From: Paenibacillus sp. BJ-4
GTDB taxonomy: Bacteria; Bacillota; Bacilli; Paenibacillales; Paenibacillaceae
Direction of reading: 5' to 3'
NCBI RefSeq assembly: GCF_020404765.1
Contig: NZ_JAIVEM010000091.1
Coordinates: 32,516-96,515, forward strand
Length of the DNA stretch: 64,000 nucleotides
The notes under the pieces were generated by a model. The model saw nothing but the letters and a program-made list of their open reading frames with translations. It did no database searches and was not told where the DNA came from. Below, one piece after another: positions 35,420 through 45,621 of this stretch. Position 1 is the stretch's first letter. Each line of letters opens with the position of its first letter. Position numbers and translations under genes: made by a program.

Positions 35420-36520
35420 TCATCCTCCTTTTAGAAAGTTCACATAGGCTTGCTCTACATACTTTTTCAATTGATCCTTGAACGTATTTTCATCAAATTT
35501 ACGGGCATGGGAGATGATGTCATCCACATTCCATGCATGCTGCTCGACCCTAGCGACTGCCTCTAGCACATCGTCCACCTGATGTTTGCGGAAAAACACA
35601 CCGTTCACATTAGGGACAATGGTATCCAGCGCGCCTCCGCCCTGAAAAGCGATAACAGGCCTTCCGGCTGCATTCGCCTCCAAAGGCGTAATACCGAAGT
35701 CTTCTTCACCCGGAAAAACGAGCGCCCGGCATTCTGCCATCAGCTTGTTAACCTCTTGATCCTCAAGCCTGCCGAGAAACTCAATGTTCGGCGAAGCCAT
35801 GGCCTCCAGTCTTTTACGGTCCGGTCCTTCACCGACAATGCGTAGCTTGAGACCGTTGCGTTTGAATGCCTCGATCGCCAGATCGATGCGCTTGTAGGAC
35901 ACCAATCGGGATACGATCAGGTAATAATCACCGATGCTTGTAGCACGTTCGAAACGGGATGTATTAATAGGAGGGAAAATGACATCCGCCTCCCGTTGGT
36001 AGTAGTGCAGAATTCTCCGCTTGACAACGGAAGAATTGGCGACAAACTGGTCTACGTTGCGAGAAGTTTTGGCATCCCATGTTTTCAACCGATTCATGTA
36101 CAGCTTTAGCATGCTTTTGAGTAGGTTGGATTTGGACTGCCGGGCCATATATGTATCGTAATCCCAGGCAAACCGCATCGGTGTGTGACAGTAACAAATG
36201 TGAAACGTATGTTTAGGTACCTGGATGCTTTTCATAAATGCGCTGCTGGAGCTTAAAACAATGTCGAAATCCCTAAAATCAAAATCACGGATAGCGATGG
36301 GATACAGCGGCAGCACTCCTTTGAAATTGGCCTTCACTCCCGGGAGGTTCTGCAGCCAGGTGGCTCTAATATCTGCATCCTTCAAGTTGCTCGACAGGCG
36401 TTCGTCGCTGAACACCGTTGTGAAGATCGGAGCCTCCGGATACATATCGTGGAATACCTCTACCACCCTTTCTGCCCCGCCCATTTGGATTAAGTAATCG
36501 TGTGCTATCGCTATTTTCAT
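35420..36520 (-). CDS. pepL: GT4 family glycosyltransferase
   Basis: The 366-residue GT-B enzyme starts KIAIAHDYLIQMGGAERVVE, a frequent opening of EPS mannosyltransferases such as GumH-like proteins, and has PGEEDFGITPLEANAAGRP with the GT4 Glu-x7-Glu. It probably transfers mannose, but the donor is inferred only from similarity of the opening segment and from manC nearby. ATG 36520 follows AAAGGATG. It is one of three consecutive GT4 genes. Confidence 0.85.
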   Translation of the reverse strand: MKIAIAHDYLIQMGGAERVVEVFHDMYPEAPIFTTVFSDERLSSNLKDADIRATWLQNLPGVKANFKGVLPLYPIAIRDFDFRDFDIVLSSSSAFMKSIQVPKHTFHICYCHTPMRFAWDYDTYMARQSKSNLLKSMLKLYMNRLKTWDAKTSRNVDQFVANSSVVKRRILHYYQREADVIFPPINTSRFERATSIGDYYLIVSRLVSYKRIDLAIEAFKRNGLKLRIVGEGPDRKRLEAMASPNIEFLGRLEDQEVNKLMAECRALVFPGEEDFGITPLEANAAGRPVIAFQGGGALDTIVPNVNGVFFRKHQVDDVLEAVARVEQHAWNVDDIISHARKFDENTFKDQLKKYVEQAYVNFLKGG

Positions 36521-36548
36521 CTGAATCATCCTTTAACGCGAATGTCGG

Positions 36549-37697
36549 TCAGACTCCTGCCAACAAACCCTTATAGTAATGAACTATATCCTTCACCGTG
36601 TTCTCGATGACAAAATGCTGCTTGACCCGTTCCATCCCTTTCTCACCCATTTGCTGACGCTCCTGTGGATGCTCCAGCATCCAGCGGATGGCGGTCTCCA
36701 GCTTGGCTGGGTCACCCGGTTCAATAAGTAGTCCGGTTTCGCCCGGTACCACGGTTTCCTTGGGTCCACCCTCATTTGAGGCAATCACCGGCAGTCCTGC
36801 CGCCATGCCCTCAATGATGACCTGACCGAATGGTTCCGGCGTAATAGAGGTATGAATCAGCAAATCACAGCGTTGCATCAAACCTTGAATGTCGTCGACG
36901 TGTCCCAGCAGATTGACATTATCCAGCCCGTATTCGCGCATCGTGGATTCCAAGCGGCTTTTATATTCCTCTTCACCGAACAATGCATCTCCGGCCAGCC
37001 AGAATTTCACCCGCTTATCCGGTAAAAAGGAGCGGGCTGCTTCCAGTAAAATATGCTGCCCCTTCCATTCCGCCAGCCTGCCGACCAGTACGACGTTAAA
37101 CGAGTCATCATTCCGTGAGCTTGCAGACGCATCACGAGCCGTGATGGCTTTGGCAAAAGCGGAGTAGACGACGAGCGTCTTTTTGTCCGGGGGCAACTCC
37201 AACGCACTTAGCGTGGATTTGGAATTGGCAATGACTCCATTGGGCAAAAAACGCGACATCAGCCGAATGCCTTTGGCTACGATCGGCTTCAGGTAAGGCG
37301 GACCAATGTGATCACGGATGTGCCAGATCAACGGAAGCTTTGCCGACTTGGCAGCCACTGCACCATACAACGCAGACTTGAGCGAGTTTGTGTGGACACA
37401 CACGACCTTTTCCTCGCGGAGCAAAGGCGCAAGTTTTCTACCGTAAGCAAGCAGTCGGTAGGCTGCCGCAGGCGCACCCAGATTCACGGCGTTCCGTCCC
37501 CGATTACGAATCGAATCGTCCAGTGGAACAATACGCACGTCAATATCACGCTGCCGAAGCCGATCTGCCAAATCGCCCTCCTCCGCCAAAACGACAAGCG
37601 GGTCGATATGTTCTCCGATATTCGTCAAAATGTTATACAACGCGACCTCGCCGCCGCTCCATCTTGCCGTATGGTCAATATAAGCCACTCTCATCAT
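36549..37697 (-). CDS. pepK: GT4 family glycosyltransferase
   Basis: The 382-residue enzyme has YIDHTARWSGGEVALYNIL at its start, VVLVGRLAEWKGQHILLEAA in the C-terminal domain and EPFGQVIIEGMAAGLPVIA as the donor-binding pattern. ATG 37697 overlaps the pepJ stop by four bases, preceded by AAAGGCGG, so translation is coupled. Donor sugar and linkage are unknown. Confidence 0.85.
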   Translation of the reverse strand: MMRVAYIDHTARWSGGEVALYNILTNIGEHIDPLVVLAEEGDLADRLRQRDIDVRIVPLDDSIRNRGRNAVNLGAPAAAYRLLAYGRKLAPLLREEKVVCVHTNSLKSALYGAVAAKSAKLPLIWHIRDHIGPPYLKPIVAKGIRLMSRFLPNGVIANSKSTLSALELPPDKKTLVVYSAFAKAITARDASASSRNDDSFNVVLVGRLAEWKGQHILLEAARSFLPDKRVKFWLAGDALFGEEEYKSRLESTMREYGLDNVNLLGHVDDIQGLMQRCDLLIHTSITPEPFGQVIIEGMAAGLPVIASNEGGPKETVVPGETGLLIEPGDPAKLETAIRWMLEHPQERQQMGEKGMERVKQHFVIENTVKDIVHYYKGLLAGV

Positions 37698-38881
37698 TTC
37701 GCCGCCGCCTTTCTGTCAAGGACCTGCCGGAACACATCTTCCACCTGCTCCGCTACATGTCCCCACGTATATTTGCTCAGCACATGGTCCCGGCACTCCC
37801 TTGCATTCGGAAGCAGCTCAGGATGATCCAGCGCACGCAGTAGTCCCTGAGTAATGGCCTCGCTGTCTGTTCCCTGGAACAATAGCTCGGGACGGAATCC
37901 TCTTAAAATCTCCTTGTTGCCGCCCACAGGAGTAGCCATTACCGGCAGCCCTGAAGCCATCGCCTCCACCGTGATCAGGCCGAAGCCCTCCAGCGCCTGT
38001 GTCGGCACCACGAATAGATTTGAAGCCTGATGATACAACGGAAGCTCCTCATCTGATACATAACCGAGCAGCCTTACGTGGTTATGAAGATTGTATTCCA
38101 CTACCTTGGAAGCCAATTCCTCCATCAAGGGGCCCTTCCCCCCAATCAGCAGCAGATGATCAGGATGACGCTCAGTTACCCGTCGCCATGCTTCCAGCAG
38201 CTGTAGCAGGCCCATTCGGTTAACAAGACGGCGAACGGTCAGCACAATCGTCGCATTTTGTGGCAAATTCAGCCGTTCCCGCACCGCTCCCCGATCCTCT
38301 GCCGGATGGAACCTTTCTACATTCGCCGCACCGGGAATGATATGGATTTTGCTAAGCGGAACCTTATAGTGCTCATGCAAAATATCCCGAAACGTCTCAC
38401 TCAGCACTATAAATTTGTCCGCCAAACCATAGGCCTTCATCTCAATGGATTTAGCCAATGTCGTTTTCAGCAGATGCTTAAGGCCCTGCCCTTCGATCTT
38501 CATTTCCTCTGTCCACGGGCCGTGGAAGGTAGTAACTACGGGAATCCCGCGTTTTTTTGCCTCCAGTGCCGGTCCGACACCATAGGGGGCAAAATGGGAA
38601 TAAAGCACATCCACAGGCTGCTTGTCGAACAGCTCTGCTGCATATTTTTGCATCAGGTCTCTACGCTTCCAAATGGATTGCTGCTTGCTCCCAATCGAAT
38701 GAATTCGGATACGTCCTTGCGCCTGCGGCTGCTCGTCAGTACAGATCAAAGCATCCAGCGTATTGCGCTCTGCCGTCAACTGCTCACAGATGGATTTGAA
38801 ATACGTGTTTAGACCACCTGGCTGCAGGGACGGCCAGCTAAGCCCCGTTGCCGCAATGCGAAATCCGTTATTGTACGACAT
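37694..38881 (-). CDS. pepJ: GT4 family glycosyltransferase
   Basis: This 395-residue GT-B enzyme has TGLSWPSLQPGGLNTYFKSI (glycogen-synthase-like acceptor loop), VLTVRRLVNRMGLLQLLEAW and EGFGLITVEAMASGLPVMA. ATG 38881 follows GGAGAAACC and overlaps pepI by 14 bases; the frame upstream of this ATG lies inside pepI. It adds one sugar to the lipid-linked repeat; specificity unknown. Confidence 0.85.
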   Translation of the reverse strand: MSYNNGFRIAATGLSWPSLQPGGLNTYFKSICEQLTAERNTLDALICTDEQPQAQGRIRIHSIGSKQQSIWKRRDLMQKYAAELFDKQPVDVLYSHFAPYGVGPALEAKKRGIPVVTTFHGPWTEEMKIEGQGLKHLLKTTLAKSIEMKAYGLADKFIVLSETFRDILHEHYKVPLSKIHIIPGAANVERFHPAEDRGAVRERLNLPQNATIVLTVRRLVNRMGLLQLLEAWRRVTERHPDHLLLIGGKGPLMEELASKVVEYNLHNHVRLLGYVSDEELPLYHQASNLFVVPTQALEGFGLITVEAMASGLPVMATPVGGNKEILRGFRPELLFQGTDSEAITQGLLRALDHPELLPNARECRDHVLSKYTWGHVAEQVEDVFRQVLDRKAAAK

Positions 38882-39707
38882 AGCTGGTTTCTCCTTTCTG
38901 GTCGGTCTGTCCGTCATCCACAATCTCTATCTTTTTTCGCCGCTTGGTCAGCTCATAATGCTTGAAGCAGACGAGAAACTCATACATCACCCAGAAGACC
39001 GCTACGGCAAAACCTGCCAACCCCTTGCGGTATAAACCCTGAACAAAATACTTCTGCACAAAGCGGGCAGGAGGCCGTAACAGCAGTCTGGTAATCCGAA
39101 AGGATTTGCCTTTGTTAAATGCCGTCTCCGCTTCCAGGTCCGTATATTTGTTAAAACGGGTCATATGATCACTGATGCTGCGGAAGCCGTAGTGCCATAG
39201 CACCCCGTTCAGATTGATGATCTGTGAAGAAGCAACATCCGGCATTTCATGAACAAGACTGTTCGTAATGCCATAAATACGCCGATTGTACAGACGAACG
39301 AGGTACTCGCCTTTGTTCATCCATTTGCCAAGAAAATCGCCAATCCGAAACACGGAATATGCTTTGGCCGGATCATGAAGTGTTTCCTTCACCTTCAGCA
39401 AATCTCCAAGCAGCTCTGCATCTACCACTTCGTCCGTATCAATCAGAAAAATCCAATCAAATTCCGCTTTATCAACGCCGAACATGCGCTGCTTTGCATA
39501 GCCTGGCCACGGGTTGGAAAACACCCGACAGCCCAATGATTCTGCTACCTGAATCGTATTGTCCTTGCTCCCTCCGTCAATGACGACGATATCGTCCGCA
39601 AAGGGCTTGCAGGATTCAATCGCAGCTGAGATGCGAATGCCGTCATCCTGAGCGATAATAACTACGGATATCCGATTGTCCGCGGGAACGCTAGACATGT
39701 GGTTCAT
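38868..39707 (-). CDS. pepI: GT2 family glycosyltransferase (WaaE/KdtX-like)
   Basis: The 279-residue GT-A enzyme has ISVVIIAQDDGIRISAAIES, the sugar-nucleotide Asp in VIDGGSKDNT and the metal-binding IDTDEVVD. The WPGYAKQRMFGVDKA segment is typical of the WaaE-like beta-1,4-glucosyltransferase branch. A hydrophobic patch near residue 235-252 may touch the membrane. ATG 39707 follows GGAGG by nine bases. Donor likely UDP-glucose, by family only. Confidence 0.87.
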   Translation of the reverse strand: MNHMSSVPADNRISVVIIAQDDGIRISAAIESCKPFADDIVVIDGGSKDNTIQVAESLGCRVFSNPWPGYAKQRMFGVDKAEFDWIFLIDTDEVVDAELLGDLLKVKETLHDPAKAYSVFRIGDFLGKWMNKGEYLVRLYNRRIYGITNSLVHEMPDVASSQIINLNGVLWHYGFRSISDHMTRFNKYTDLEAETAFNKGKSFRITRLLLRPPARFVQKYFVQGLYRKGLAGFAVAVFWVMYEFLVCFKHYELTKRRKKIEIVDDGQTDQKGETSYVVQ

Positions 39708-39729
39708 TAGCGGGTGCCTCCTTCTTTAT

Positions 39730-41109
39730 CTAACCGTTAACTGGCTTTTTCCGGATGTAATGTGACATTGTTGATCGGAGCCATTGAAAATCTTGTTTGG
39801 AAATAACCAGTCTTGGAATTTTCATTTTTAGAACGAATCTAACATTGCATAAAATGAAAACGAACCGTAGAATCCCCGAGGACAGCATAGCTATCCCTGC
39901 ACCCGTCAAACCGTATCTTGGAACAAGTATGGACAACAATGGAATAACGAGCGCCAAGCCGACACCTTGTAAAATGGTCACCAGCTTGGGCTTACCCAGC
40001 GCCATAAATTGTTGTGCCAGTACCATAGTTCCTCCACTGATAGCAACCTCAAGCACCAGAAACCGGAATACCGTAAGTGCTTGTTTAAACTCTGGACCAT
40101 ATAACAATGTAAATACGAATGGAGCAATCAGCATCAGCATTCCAGCAGCCAGAACGGTTACTGTCGAAGTCACGCGAAATGCCCGAAACGTGATTGCTAC
40201 CGCCTCATCCTTATTCAGCCCGGAGGCTTTGGGGAAGAGCACGACAATAATCGAGGTTGAAAATACATTTACCATGCGGGCCAGGCTAACCGCTACCGCA
40301 TATAAACCGAGATCAGCCGGTCTGAGCAGGCCTGCAATCAGAATCTGATCAATATAAGTAGAAACCTGCCCCATCAGATCGTTTCCGTATGATCCCATAC
40401 CGTAGGTAAAGAGATTTTTGAATTGTGTCCAGCTGTTCTTTACCTTTGGTTTGTACAGCCGGATCATTCGAATCGTCACTCCGATATAAATCGGCAACCC
40501 TGGCAGCAAATAGGCCAGTGCTGAGGTGTACGGACTTATATGACCCGTGAGAATCAGGATCACCAGACCAAGCAGCGTACAGAGCGGTACGAGATAACGA
40601 AACAAATTGTACTGCTTGTATTCCGATCGAACTTGTAACAATGCATTATTGATTTGTGAAATCGCAATGAGCGGACACATCATCATGGAGCATTGTGCAA
40701 ACAGTATGACCGTTGAGGAAAAGGAACGCAGCCAATAAGGAATCAGAAACACCCCGACGAGTGTGGCCAAGCCGCCGAACATCGTAGCCAGCAGCAAGGC
40801 GAGTCCATACAGCTTGCCCGTTTCCTCCGGCTTTCTTTTCGCATTGTAGATCAAGGCAGACGGTACACCGAAGCTCATGCAGAAGGCGAGGAACTGGGAC
40901 CAGTTCACCATTGCGGTCTGTTCCCCGCGTCCGGTAGGCCCCAAGAATCGGGCCGTCAGCACGCCAGTCAGCATATTCACGACGAGAATCAGCATGCTGA
41001 ATATCATCGTTTTGACTGCTGCCGAACTGTTATCCTTGCTTTTGGCAAAGCGGATCACCGTAGACCATAGTGTCCGGACAGGTGCGGATAATGTTTGTAA
41101 GTTTTGCAC
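39730..41109 (-). CDS. pepH: Wzx-type flippase
   Basis: GTG 41109, after AAGAAGG, gives 459 residues with about twelve to fourteen membrane helices of the PST/MOP family (TARFLGPTGRGEQTAMVNW near the start is typical). It flips the undecaprenyl-linked repeat of the main polymer. The longer frame to 41148 runs into pepG, five bases upstream of this start. PepR is the second flippase in the window. Confidence 0.88.
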   Translation of the reverse strand: MQNLQTLSAPVRTLWSTVIRFAKSKDNSSAAVKTMIFSMLILVVNMLTGVLTARFLGPTGRGEQTAMVNWSQFLAFCMSFGVPSALIYNAKRKPEETGKLYGLALLLATMFGGLATLVGVFLIPYWLRSFSSTVILFAQCSMMMCPLIAISQINNALLQVRSEYKQYNLFRYLVPLCTLLGLVILILTGHISPYTSALAYLLPGLPIYIGVTIRMIRLYKPKVKNSWTQFKNLFTYGMGSYGNDLMGQVSTYIDQILIAGLLRPADLGLYAVAVSLARMVNVFSTSIIVVLFPKASGLNKDEAVAITFRAFRVTSTVTVLAAGMLMLIAPFVFTLLYGPEFKQALTVFRFLVLEVAISGGTMVLAQQFMALGKPKLVTILQGVGLALVIPLLSILVPRYGLTGAGIAMLSSGILRFVFILCNVRFVLKMKIPRLVISKQDFQWLRSTMSHYIRKKPVNG

Positions 41110-41114
41110 AGCCT

Positions 41115-42557
41115 TTACCTTCTTTCCGCGATGACATCTTTCGCCCACAGTCCTATTCCGATCATCATCCAGATCAGATAGCCGCGCATACCGGGAAAAC
41201 CGTTATCCGATATCAGACTGGCTACAGCTCCGGCCCACGTAGCCAGCGCTAGTCTGATGTAAGGCTGAGTGGAATCTCGCTCGGCAATACGGACAAGGAG
41301 GCGCTTGATGATAACGAACAGGCCACCGAAGAAAAAGAATGCTCCGCAAATACCGAAGGTGAGGAAAATGGCAATATAGCCATTATCCATAATCCCAAGT
41401 TCGCCGAGATCGCCGCCGTTATCCAGCTTGGTTCCAATTCCTACACTCCCGATCCCCTGTCCAACCGGGTTGCCCACAATTGCCGGAATCATCGTATTTA
41501 GCAGATCCAAGCGCTCATTGTACGAATGATCCTCTTGAATATCCGTCAATGTCTGCATGCGGGCCACCAGACCCTCTGCTCCCGGGAGTTTGGGAACAAT
41601 AATATAGAGAAGAAGACCGACGACAGCTAGTTGAACTAAGGTCTTCCACTTTCCTTTGGAGGATGAACTGAGAATATAAGCCAGCAGCATGACGAATGCA
41701 ATCAGCCAGGCCGAGCGTACCAGCGTGACCAAGAGACACACGACCGTCAGCAGGACGCCAATCCATCCCAAAGTGCCGCGCCACCGTTTTTCCATCAGCA
41801 TCGGTACAAGGGCCATCGCCAGGAAAATAGCGCAGGGACCAGGCGAGTTCATGGAAGAGAAAACTCTAATTTGAAGCGGCTCCGGTAAACCAATGGAATT
41901 CATTTCTACATGATTCATCCAGAAGGCATCCCAGGGAGGAACCGTCAAATACTGAATAATACCGTAAATCGCCACAAGAACAGCAATATTGGCATATGAA
42001 TACAGCAGTCGGTCCAGCTCCTTCGCCTTCATAGGCTTAATCGCAAGATAAGGCAGCAGGAGCAAAGGAATCACATAGTTGGCTAAATCATAAGCAAAAA
42101 CAATACCATTTTTGAATAACCCGACCACACTTCCATAGCCCAATTCTAGGCCAAAGAACACAGCAATCCGGGTCAGGGGTTTTTCCACCTCATGAAGGCC
42201 CCGCAGCACGGGAATAATCAACATACTGCTCACCAGCAGTGGTGCCAGGCTCAACAAGGAAACCGAATGATACGTCCCTTCCATCCAGTCCACAATGCGA
42301 CGGATTTCCGGACCCACCGCCCACACCAGCAATGTGTAAGGAATCAGTAACCGCGATTGAAAGATCGCCAGCAGGAAGGCTGGAAAAACGAGTGCTAGCA
42401 ATATGGCTCCCTGCTGGCTCATGGTGGGATTCAGCTTGGCGCTGACAAATCCGATGGCGAGTGGCAGCATGCAAGCCAGCAGCCCCACGCCGATCATTCC
42501 GATTCCACGCCGATTCCCCAACAACATGGAAATCTGCTGATCTGCCAACCGACTCAT
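41115..42557 (-). CDS. pepG: O-antigen polymerase/ligase-like membrane protein
   Basis: The 480-residue protein has about twelve hydrophobic helices with one larger extracellular loop (about 330-375) containing NERLDLLNTMIPAIVGNPVGQGIGSV cut here into its key parts: NERLDLL and GNPVGQGIGS. That layout fits Wzy-type polymerases (PF04932-like). It would join repeat units outside the membrane. ATG 42557 follows AGGGGTGA. Together with PepE it is one of only two polymerase candidates in the window. Confidence 0.82.
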   Translation of the reverse strand: MSRLADQQISMLLGNRRGIGMIGVGLLACMLPLAIGFVSAKLNPTMSQQGAILLALVFPAFLLAIFQSRLLIPYTLLVWAVGPEIRRIVDWMEGTYHSVSLLSLAPLLVSSMLIIPVLRGLHEVEKPLTRIAVFFGLELGYGSVVGLFKNGIVFAYDLANYVIPLLLLPYLAIKPMKAKELDRLLYSYANIAVLVAIYGIIQYLTVPPWDAFWMNHVEMNSIGLPEPLQIRVFSSMNSPGPCAIFLAMALVPMLMEKRWRGTLGWIGVLLTVVCLLVTLVRSAWLIAFVMLLAYILSSSSKGKWKTLVQLAVVGLLLYIIVPKLPGAEGLVARMQTLTDIQEDHSYNERLDLLNTMIPAIVGNPVGQGIGSVGIGTKLDNGGDLGELGIMDNGYIAIFLTFGICGAFFFFGGLFVIIKRLLVRIAERDSTQPYIRLALATWAGAVASLISDNGFPGMRGYLIWMMIGIGLWAKDVIAERR

Positions 42558-42562
42558 ATTTC

Positions 42563-43333
42563 TCACCCCTGACCTCCCTTCATCCGCTCCTGCTTGAACA
42601 TTTCCTTAAACAGCAGAACAAGAAACTGGGAATCCTCAATCAAATATCTTTTCCACAAACGTCTAGGCTCCTGAGCCAACCGCCAAAACCATTCAAATCC
42701 CGTCTTCTGCATCAGCCTCGGTGCCCTCTTCACATTTCCAGACAGAAAATCAAAGGTCGCCCCCACCCCAATCGAAATCGGAGCGCGGTAAGTCTCATAA
42801 TATCTGTAAATCCATTTTTCCTGTTTAGGTGCACCTACGCCTACAAAAACGATGTCCGGGCGAGCTTCTTGAAGCAAACGGACAATGTGTCTGTTCTCTT
42901 CCTCATTTTTCTCAAAGCCATAGGAAGGAGAGTAGCAGCCCACCACATTCATATTCGGATATGATTCTTGGAGATTGCGCATAGCCTTCTCCGGTATACC
43001 GTCAGCTGCCCCCAGAAAAAACAGTCGATAGCCGCGATCCTCAAATGCCTCTCCCAGCCGGGTGAACAAATCCGATCCCGACACCTTTTGCTTGAGGGGC
43101 TTTTTCAGCAGCTTGGACGCCCATATGATAGGCATTCCATCGGCCACTACAGCTCCTGCGTCCGAATATACCTTGCGGAATTCATCGTCTTTGCGAAGCT
43201 TGATTACATGATCGACATTACAGGTCAAAATGTAGGAATGACGCTGATGCACAATCGAAGTATCTATAAATTCGAGTAGATCGTTAAAATCATAATTATC
43301 AAAGTTGACATCGAACATGTTCACTCTGCTCAT
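42563..43333 (-). CDS. pepF: WecG/TagA/CpsF family glycosyltransferase
   Basis: This 256-residue GT26 protein has DGMPIIWASKLLKKPLKQKV, IVFVGVGAPKQEKWIYRYYE and GVGATFDFLSGNVKRAP, the same blocks as in PepV. Family members add UDP-activated amino or uronic sugars to lipid-linked acceptors. With UDP-glucuronate made by UgdH1 in the same operon, a glucuronosyl transfer is plausible. It lies four bases after pepE and five before pepG. Confidence 0.88.
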   Translation of the reverse strand: MSRVNMFDVNFDNYDFNDLLEFIDTSIVHQRHSYILTCNVDHVIKLRKDDEFRKVYSDAGAVVADGMPIIWASKLLKKPLKQKVSGSDLFTRLGEAFEDRGYRLFFLGAADGIPEKAMRNLQESYPNMNVVGCYSPSYGFEKNEEENRHIVRLLQEARPDIVFVGVGAPKQEKWIYRYYETYRAPISIGVGATFDFLSGNVKRAPRLMQKTGFEWFWRLAQEPRRLWKRYLIEDSQFLVLLFKEMFKQERMKGGQG

Positions 43334-43337
43334 CGTA

Positions 43338-44675
43338 TCACTTCTCTTTGCGAAAATCGGTTTGAGTAGATGTCTGGTATAACGCGTTCAAATACCAGCA
43401 AAACGGAATAATCATCTGAACCGTCGACAACGTGTTATCTGAAAACGAATAGATCAGAAAGCCCGCAATTAAGCTTGCAAAATAAGGTTTGATCGATTTG
43501 GCAAGCGACCGGTAAATGAGAACGAACACGACCAGCAATGAAAGCATTAATAGCCCGCAGCCGATATATCCCGTGTCAAAATAAAAGCGTATATACTCGT
43601 TATGCGGTACAACAAAGCCATTGAATAGCGTCCCGTCGTTCGCGACCGTTACGGCACCAAGCCCTCTGCCTGACCACGGGTAATCATGTACTTTGTTCAA
43701 AAAATATTCCCATGCCTCCGAGCGCCCCGACAGGTCAATGCCTGTATCGGTCTCCCGCTCGAAGGAGCGTTTTTTTAAATTGTTCCATTGCAGGGCCACC
43801 GCCCCCAGAGCAACCAAAAACGATCCGGCCAGCGGTAGCAAATAATTGACTCTACCCTTGAGGTACTGACGGGCAATATCAAACAGATACACAGCAAACA
43901 TCAACAGCAATGCCAGAATCGGTCCACGTGTACCGGTGGCGATCAAGATCAGAAAATTCAATGCCAGTACAGTGTAATAAAAGGCAGCCTGCTTCGGTTT
44001 GCGCTTGACCTCAATCAGAGAGACGGCAATTCCGAGAAAGGAGAGCATCGCCAGATGCGGCGGTATGTTCGCTCCTTGTATTCTCACCGCGCCCGTAAAT
44101 TCCACATCGGTAAAGGAATGCAGCCCTACGGTCTGTAAGCCCAATCCAATGATCACACTGATGATTGGCAGTAGACTGATCAGCCGGATATGTTTATCCG
44201 CCACATCCTTTTTCCACTGAATCAATAGAAAAATGAAGGGGAGTGATAATCCAACGAACGCCTTCACTGCAATCGAGGTCGTCAGCAAAGGCAGCCATAC
44301 TGAAAATCCAAATGTAATCCCCAGCATGATTACCAATGCCCAGACCGGATAGCTGAACTTAAGACGTATGCCGTATACGAGCATACAAGGCACCAGCAAA
44401 GCCAAAATGCCCAATTTATACAATGACAAAATCTCGATGCCGAACACGCCGCCCTGATACAGGGAATCTACCGATACCGCTGTACTCAATAAAACCGCAT
44501 AGCTGATGCGCTCCGGGTGATGGATCGAAACGACCAGTAGAAGCAGCAAGCATACCGCAGCAATACTGACTACCGGCTGATAAGTAGCCGCAACTCCTAC
44601 TGCTAGAGCGCCCAGCAGAAAAATAAAAACATGCTGTATGGTGTTTATTCTGGAAGTCCAAGGATAATTACTCAT
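43338..44675 (-). CDS. pepE: O-antigen polymerase/ligase-like membrane protein
   Basis: ATG 44675, ten bases after GGGGTGA, gives 445 residues with about eleven to twelve hydrophobic helices. The loop with GRSEAWEYFLNKVHDYPWSG and RGLGAV before VPHNEYIRFYFDTGYIG is the diagnostic Wzy_C/O-antigen ligase region. It polymerises repeat units at the outer membrane face of the cytoplasmic membrane. Why the main arm has two polymerase-like genes while the pepO arm has none is discussed as a finding. Confidence 0.87.
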   Translation of the reverse strand: MSNYPWTSRINTIQHVFIFLLGALAVGVAATYQPVVSIAAVCLLLLLVVSIHHPERISYAVLLSTAVSVDSLYQGGVFGIEILSLYKLGILALLVPCMLVYGIRLKFSYPVWALVIMLGITFGFSVWLPLLTTSIAVKAFVGLSLPFIFLLIQWKKDVADKHIRLISLLPIISVIIGLGLQTVGLHSFTDVEFTGAVRIQGANIPPHLAMLSFLGIAVSLIEVKRKPKQAAFYYTVLALNFLILIATGTRGPILALLLMFAVYLFDIARQYLKGRVNYLLPLAGSFLVALGAVALQWNNLKKRSFERETDTGIDLSGRSEAWEYFLNKVHDYPWSGRGLGAVTVANDGTLFNGFVVPHNEYIRFYFDTGYIGCGLLMLSLLVVFVLIYRSLAKSIKPYFASLIAGFLIYSFSDNTLSTVQMIIPFCWYLNALYQTSTQTDFRKEK

Positions 44676-44685
44676 GTTCAATCTT

Positions 44686-45621
44686 TCACCCCGCAGCTGA
44701 CTCGCTTTTCCGGTTGCGCAATGTATCCAGCGTCCCACGAATACTTTCAAATCTGCACCGGTTCAACAGCTTCCTGCCCTCAGTACGTGCCAGCAGGGAA
44801 TCCACCGTGATGTATAACACTTTGGCTGCCGTCTTTGCCATCAGCACGACGTTGCCGAGCACGCCCACAGCCTGAGCAGCGTTAGACATGCCCTGACAGT
44901 AGTAGCGGTTCATGATCCATTCCTTCGTTAACCGTGTAGCCGGAACAAAATGCTTTACAGCCATGTGAGGATGGTACATGATCGTCCCACCATTTTTACG
45001 AATTTGCTCAAATACCCACGATTCTTCACCAGACAAAAGGATATCTCCCTTTCTGCCCAAGTGAAGCGGGAACATGACCGCAGCAAAGGCCGTTTTGCGC
45101 ATAGCCATATTGGCTCCAAATGGATTCAGTCCCACCGGATATTCGCGAACCGCTTTCCCCAGATCAATAATCGTGTAGGGAAGTTCAAGCGGACCTGTTA
45201 GCCAACCCGGTCGTTCCGTCTCAAACATAGGCTCAATTTTTCCACCCATAGCCGTCAGCTCGGGATTGTTCCCGAAGGCCGACATAATTGTTTGCAGCCA
45301 TGTAACACACGGGATCGCATCATCATCCAGAAAAGCAATGACTTCTGCTCTCGATAACGTAATGCCTGCATTACGAGCAGCCGACAATCCTTGTTCGCGC
45401 TCATAATGATATCGGAGGTGAATATCCTGACCATGTGCAACACCAAATCGTTTGATCGTTGCCGCTGTATGATCAGTGGATCGATTATCAACCACAATGA
45501 TCTCAGCCAGTGCAAGGTCCTCCAGCTCCAACAGGGACATTAACGTTTTTTCCAGCAGGTCCGCCCGGTTATAGGTGCAAATAACGACGGACACTGCGGG
45601 ACATCGCTTGAATGCATCCAT
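44686..45621 (-). CDS. pepD: GT2 family glycosyltransferase
   Basis: The 311-residue GT-A enzyme has VSVVICTYNRADLLEKTL, IIVVDNRSTDHTA and the metal-binding FLDDDAIP. EQGLSAARNAG is the usual acceptor-proximal motif. The stop of pepC and this ATG (45621) share a base, so translation is coupled. As the gene directly after the initiating phosphotransferase, it may add the second sugar; donor unknown. Confidence 0.88.
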   Translation of the reverse strand: MDAFKRCPAVSVVICTYNRADLLEKTLMSLLELEDLALAEIIVVDNRSTDHTAATIKRFGVAHGQDIHLRYHYEREQGLSAARNAGITLSRAEVIAFLDDDAIPCVTWLQTIMSAFGNNPELTAMGGKIEPMFETERPGWLTGPLELPYTIIDLGKAVREYPVGLNPFGANMAMRKTAFAAVMFPLHLGRKGDILLSGEESWVFEQIRKNGGTIMYHPHMAVKHFVPATRLTKEWIMNRYYCQGMSNAAQAVGVLGNVVLMAKTAAKVLYITVDSLLARTEGRKLLNRCRFESIRGTLDTLRNRKSESAAG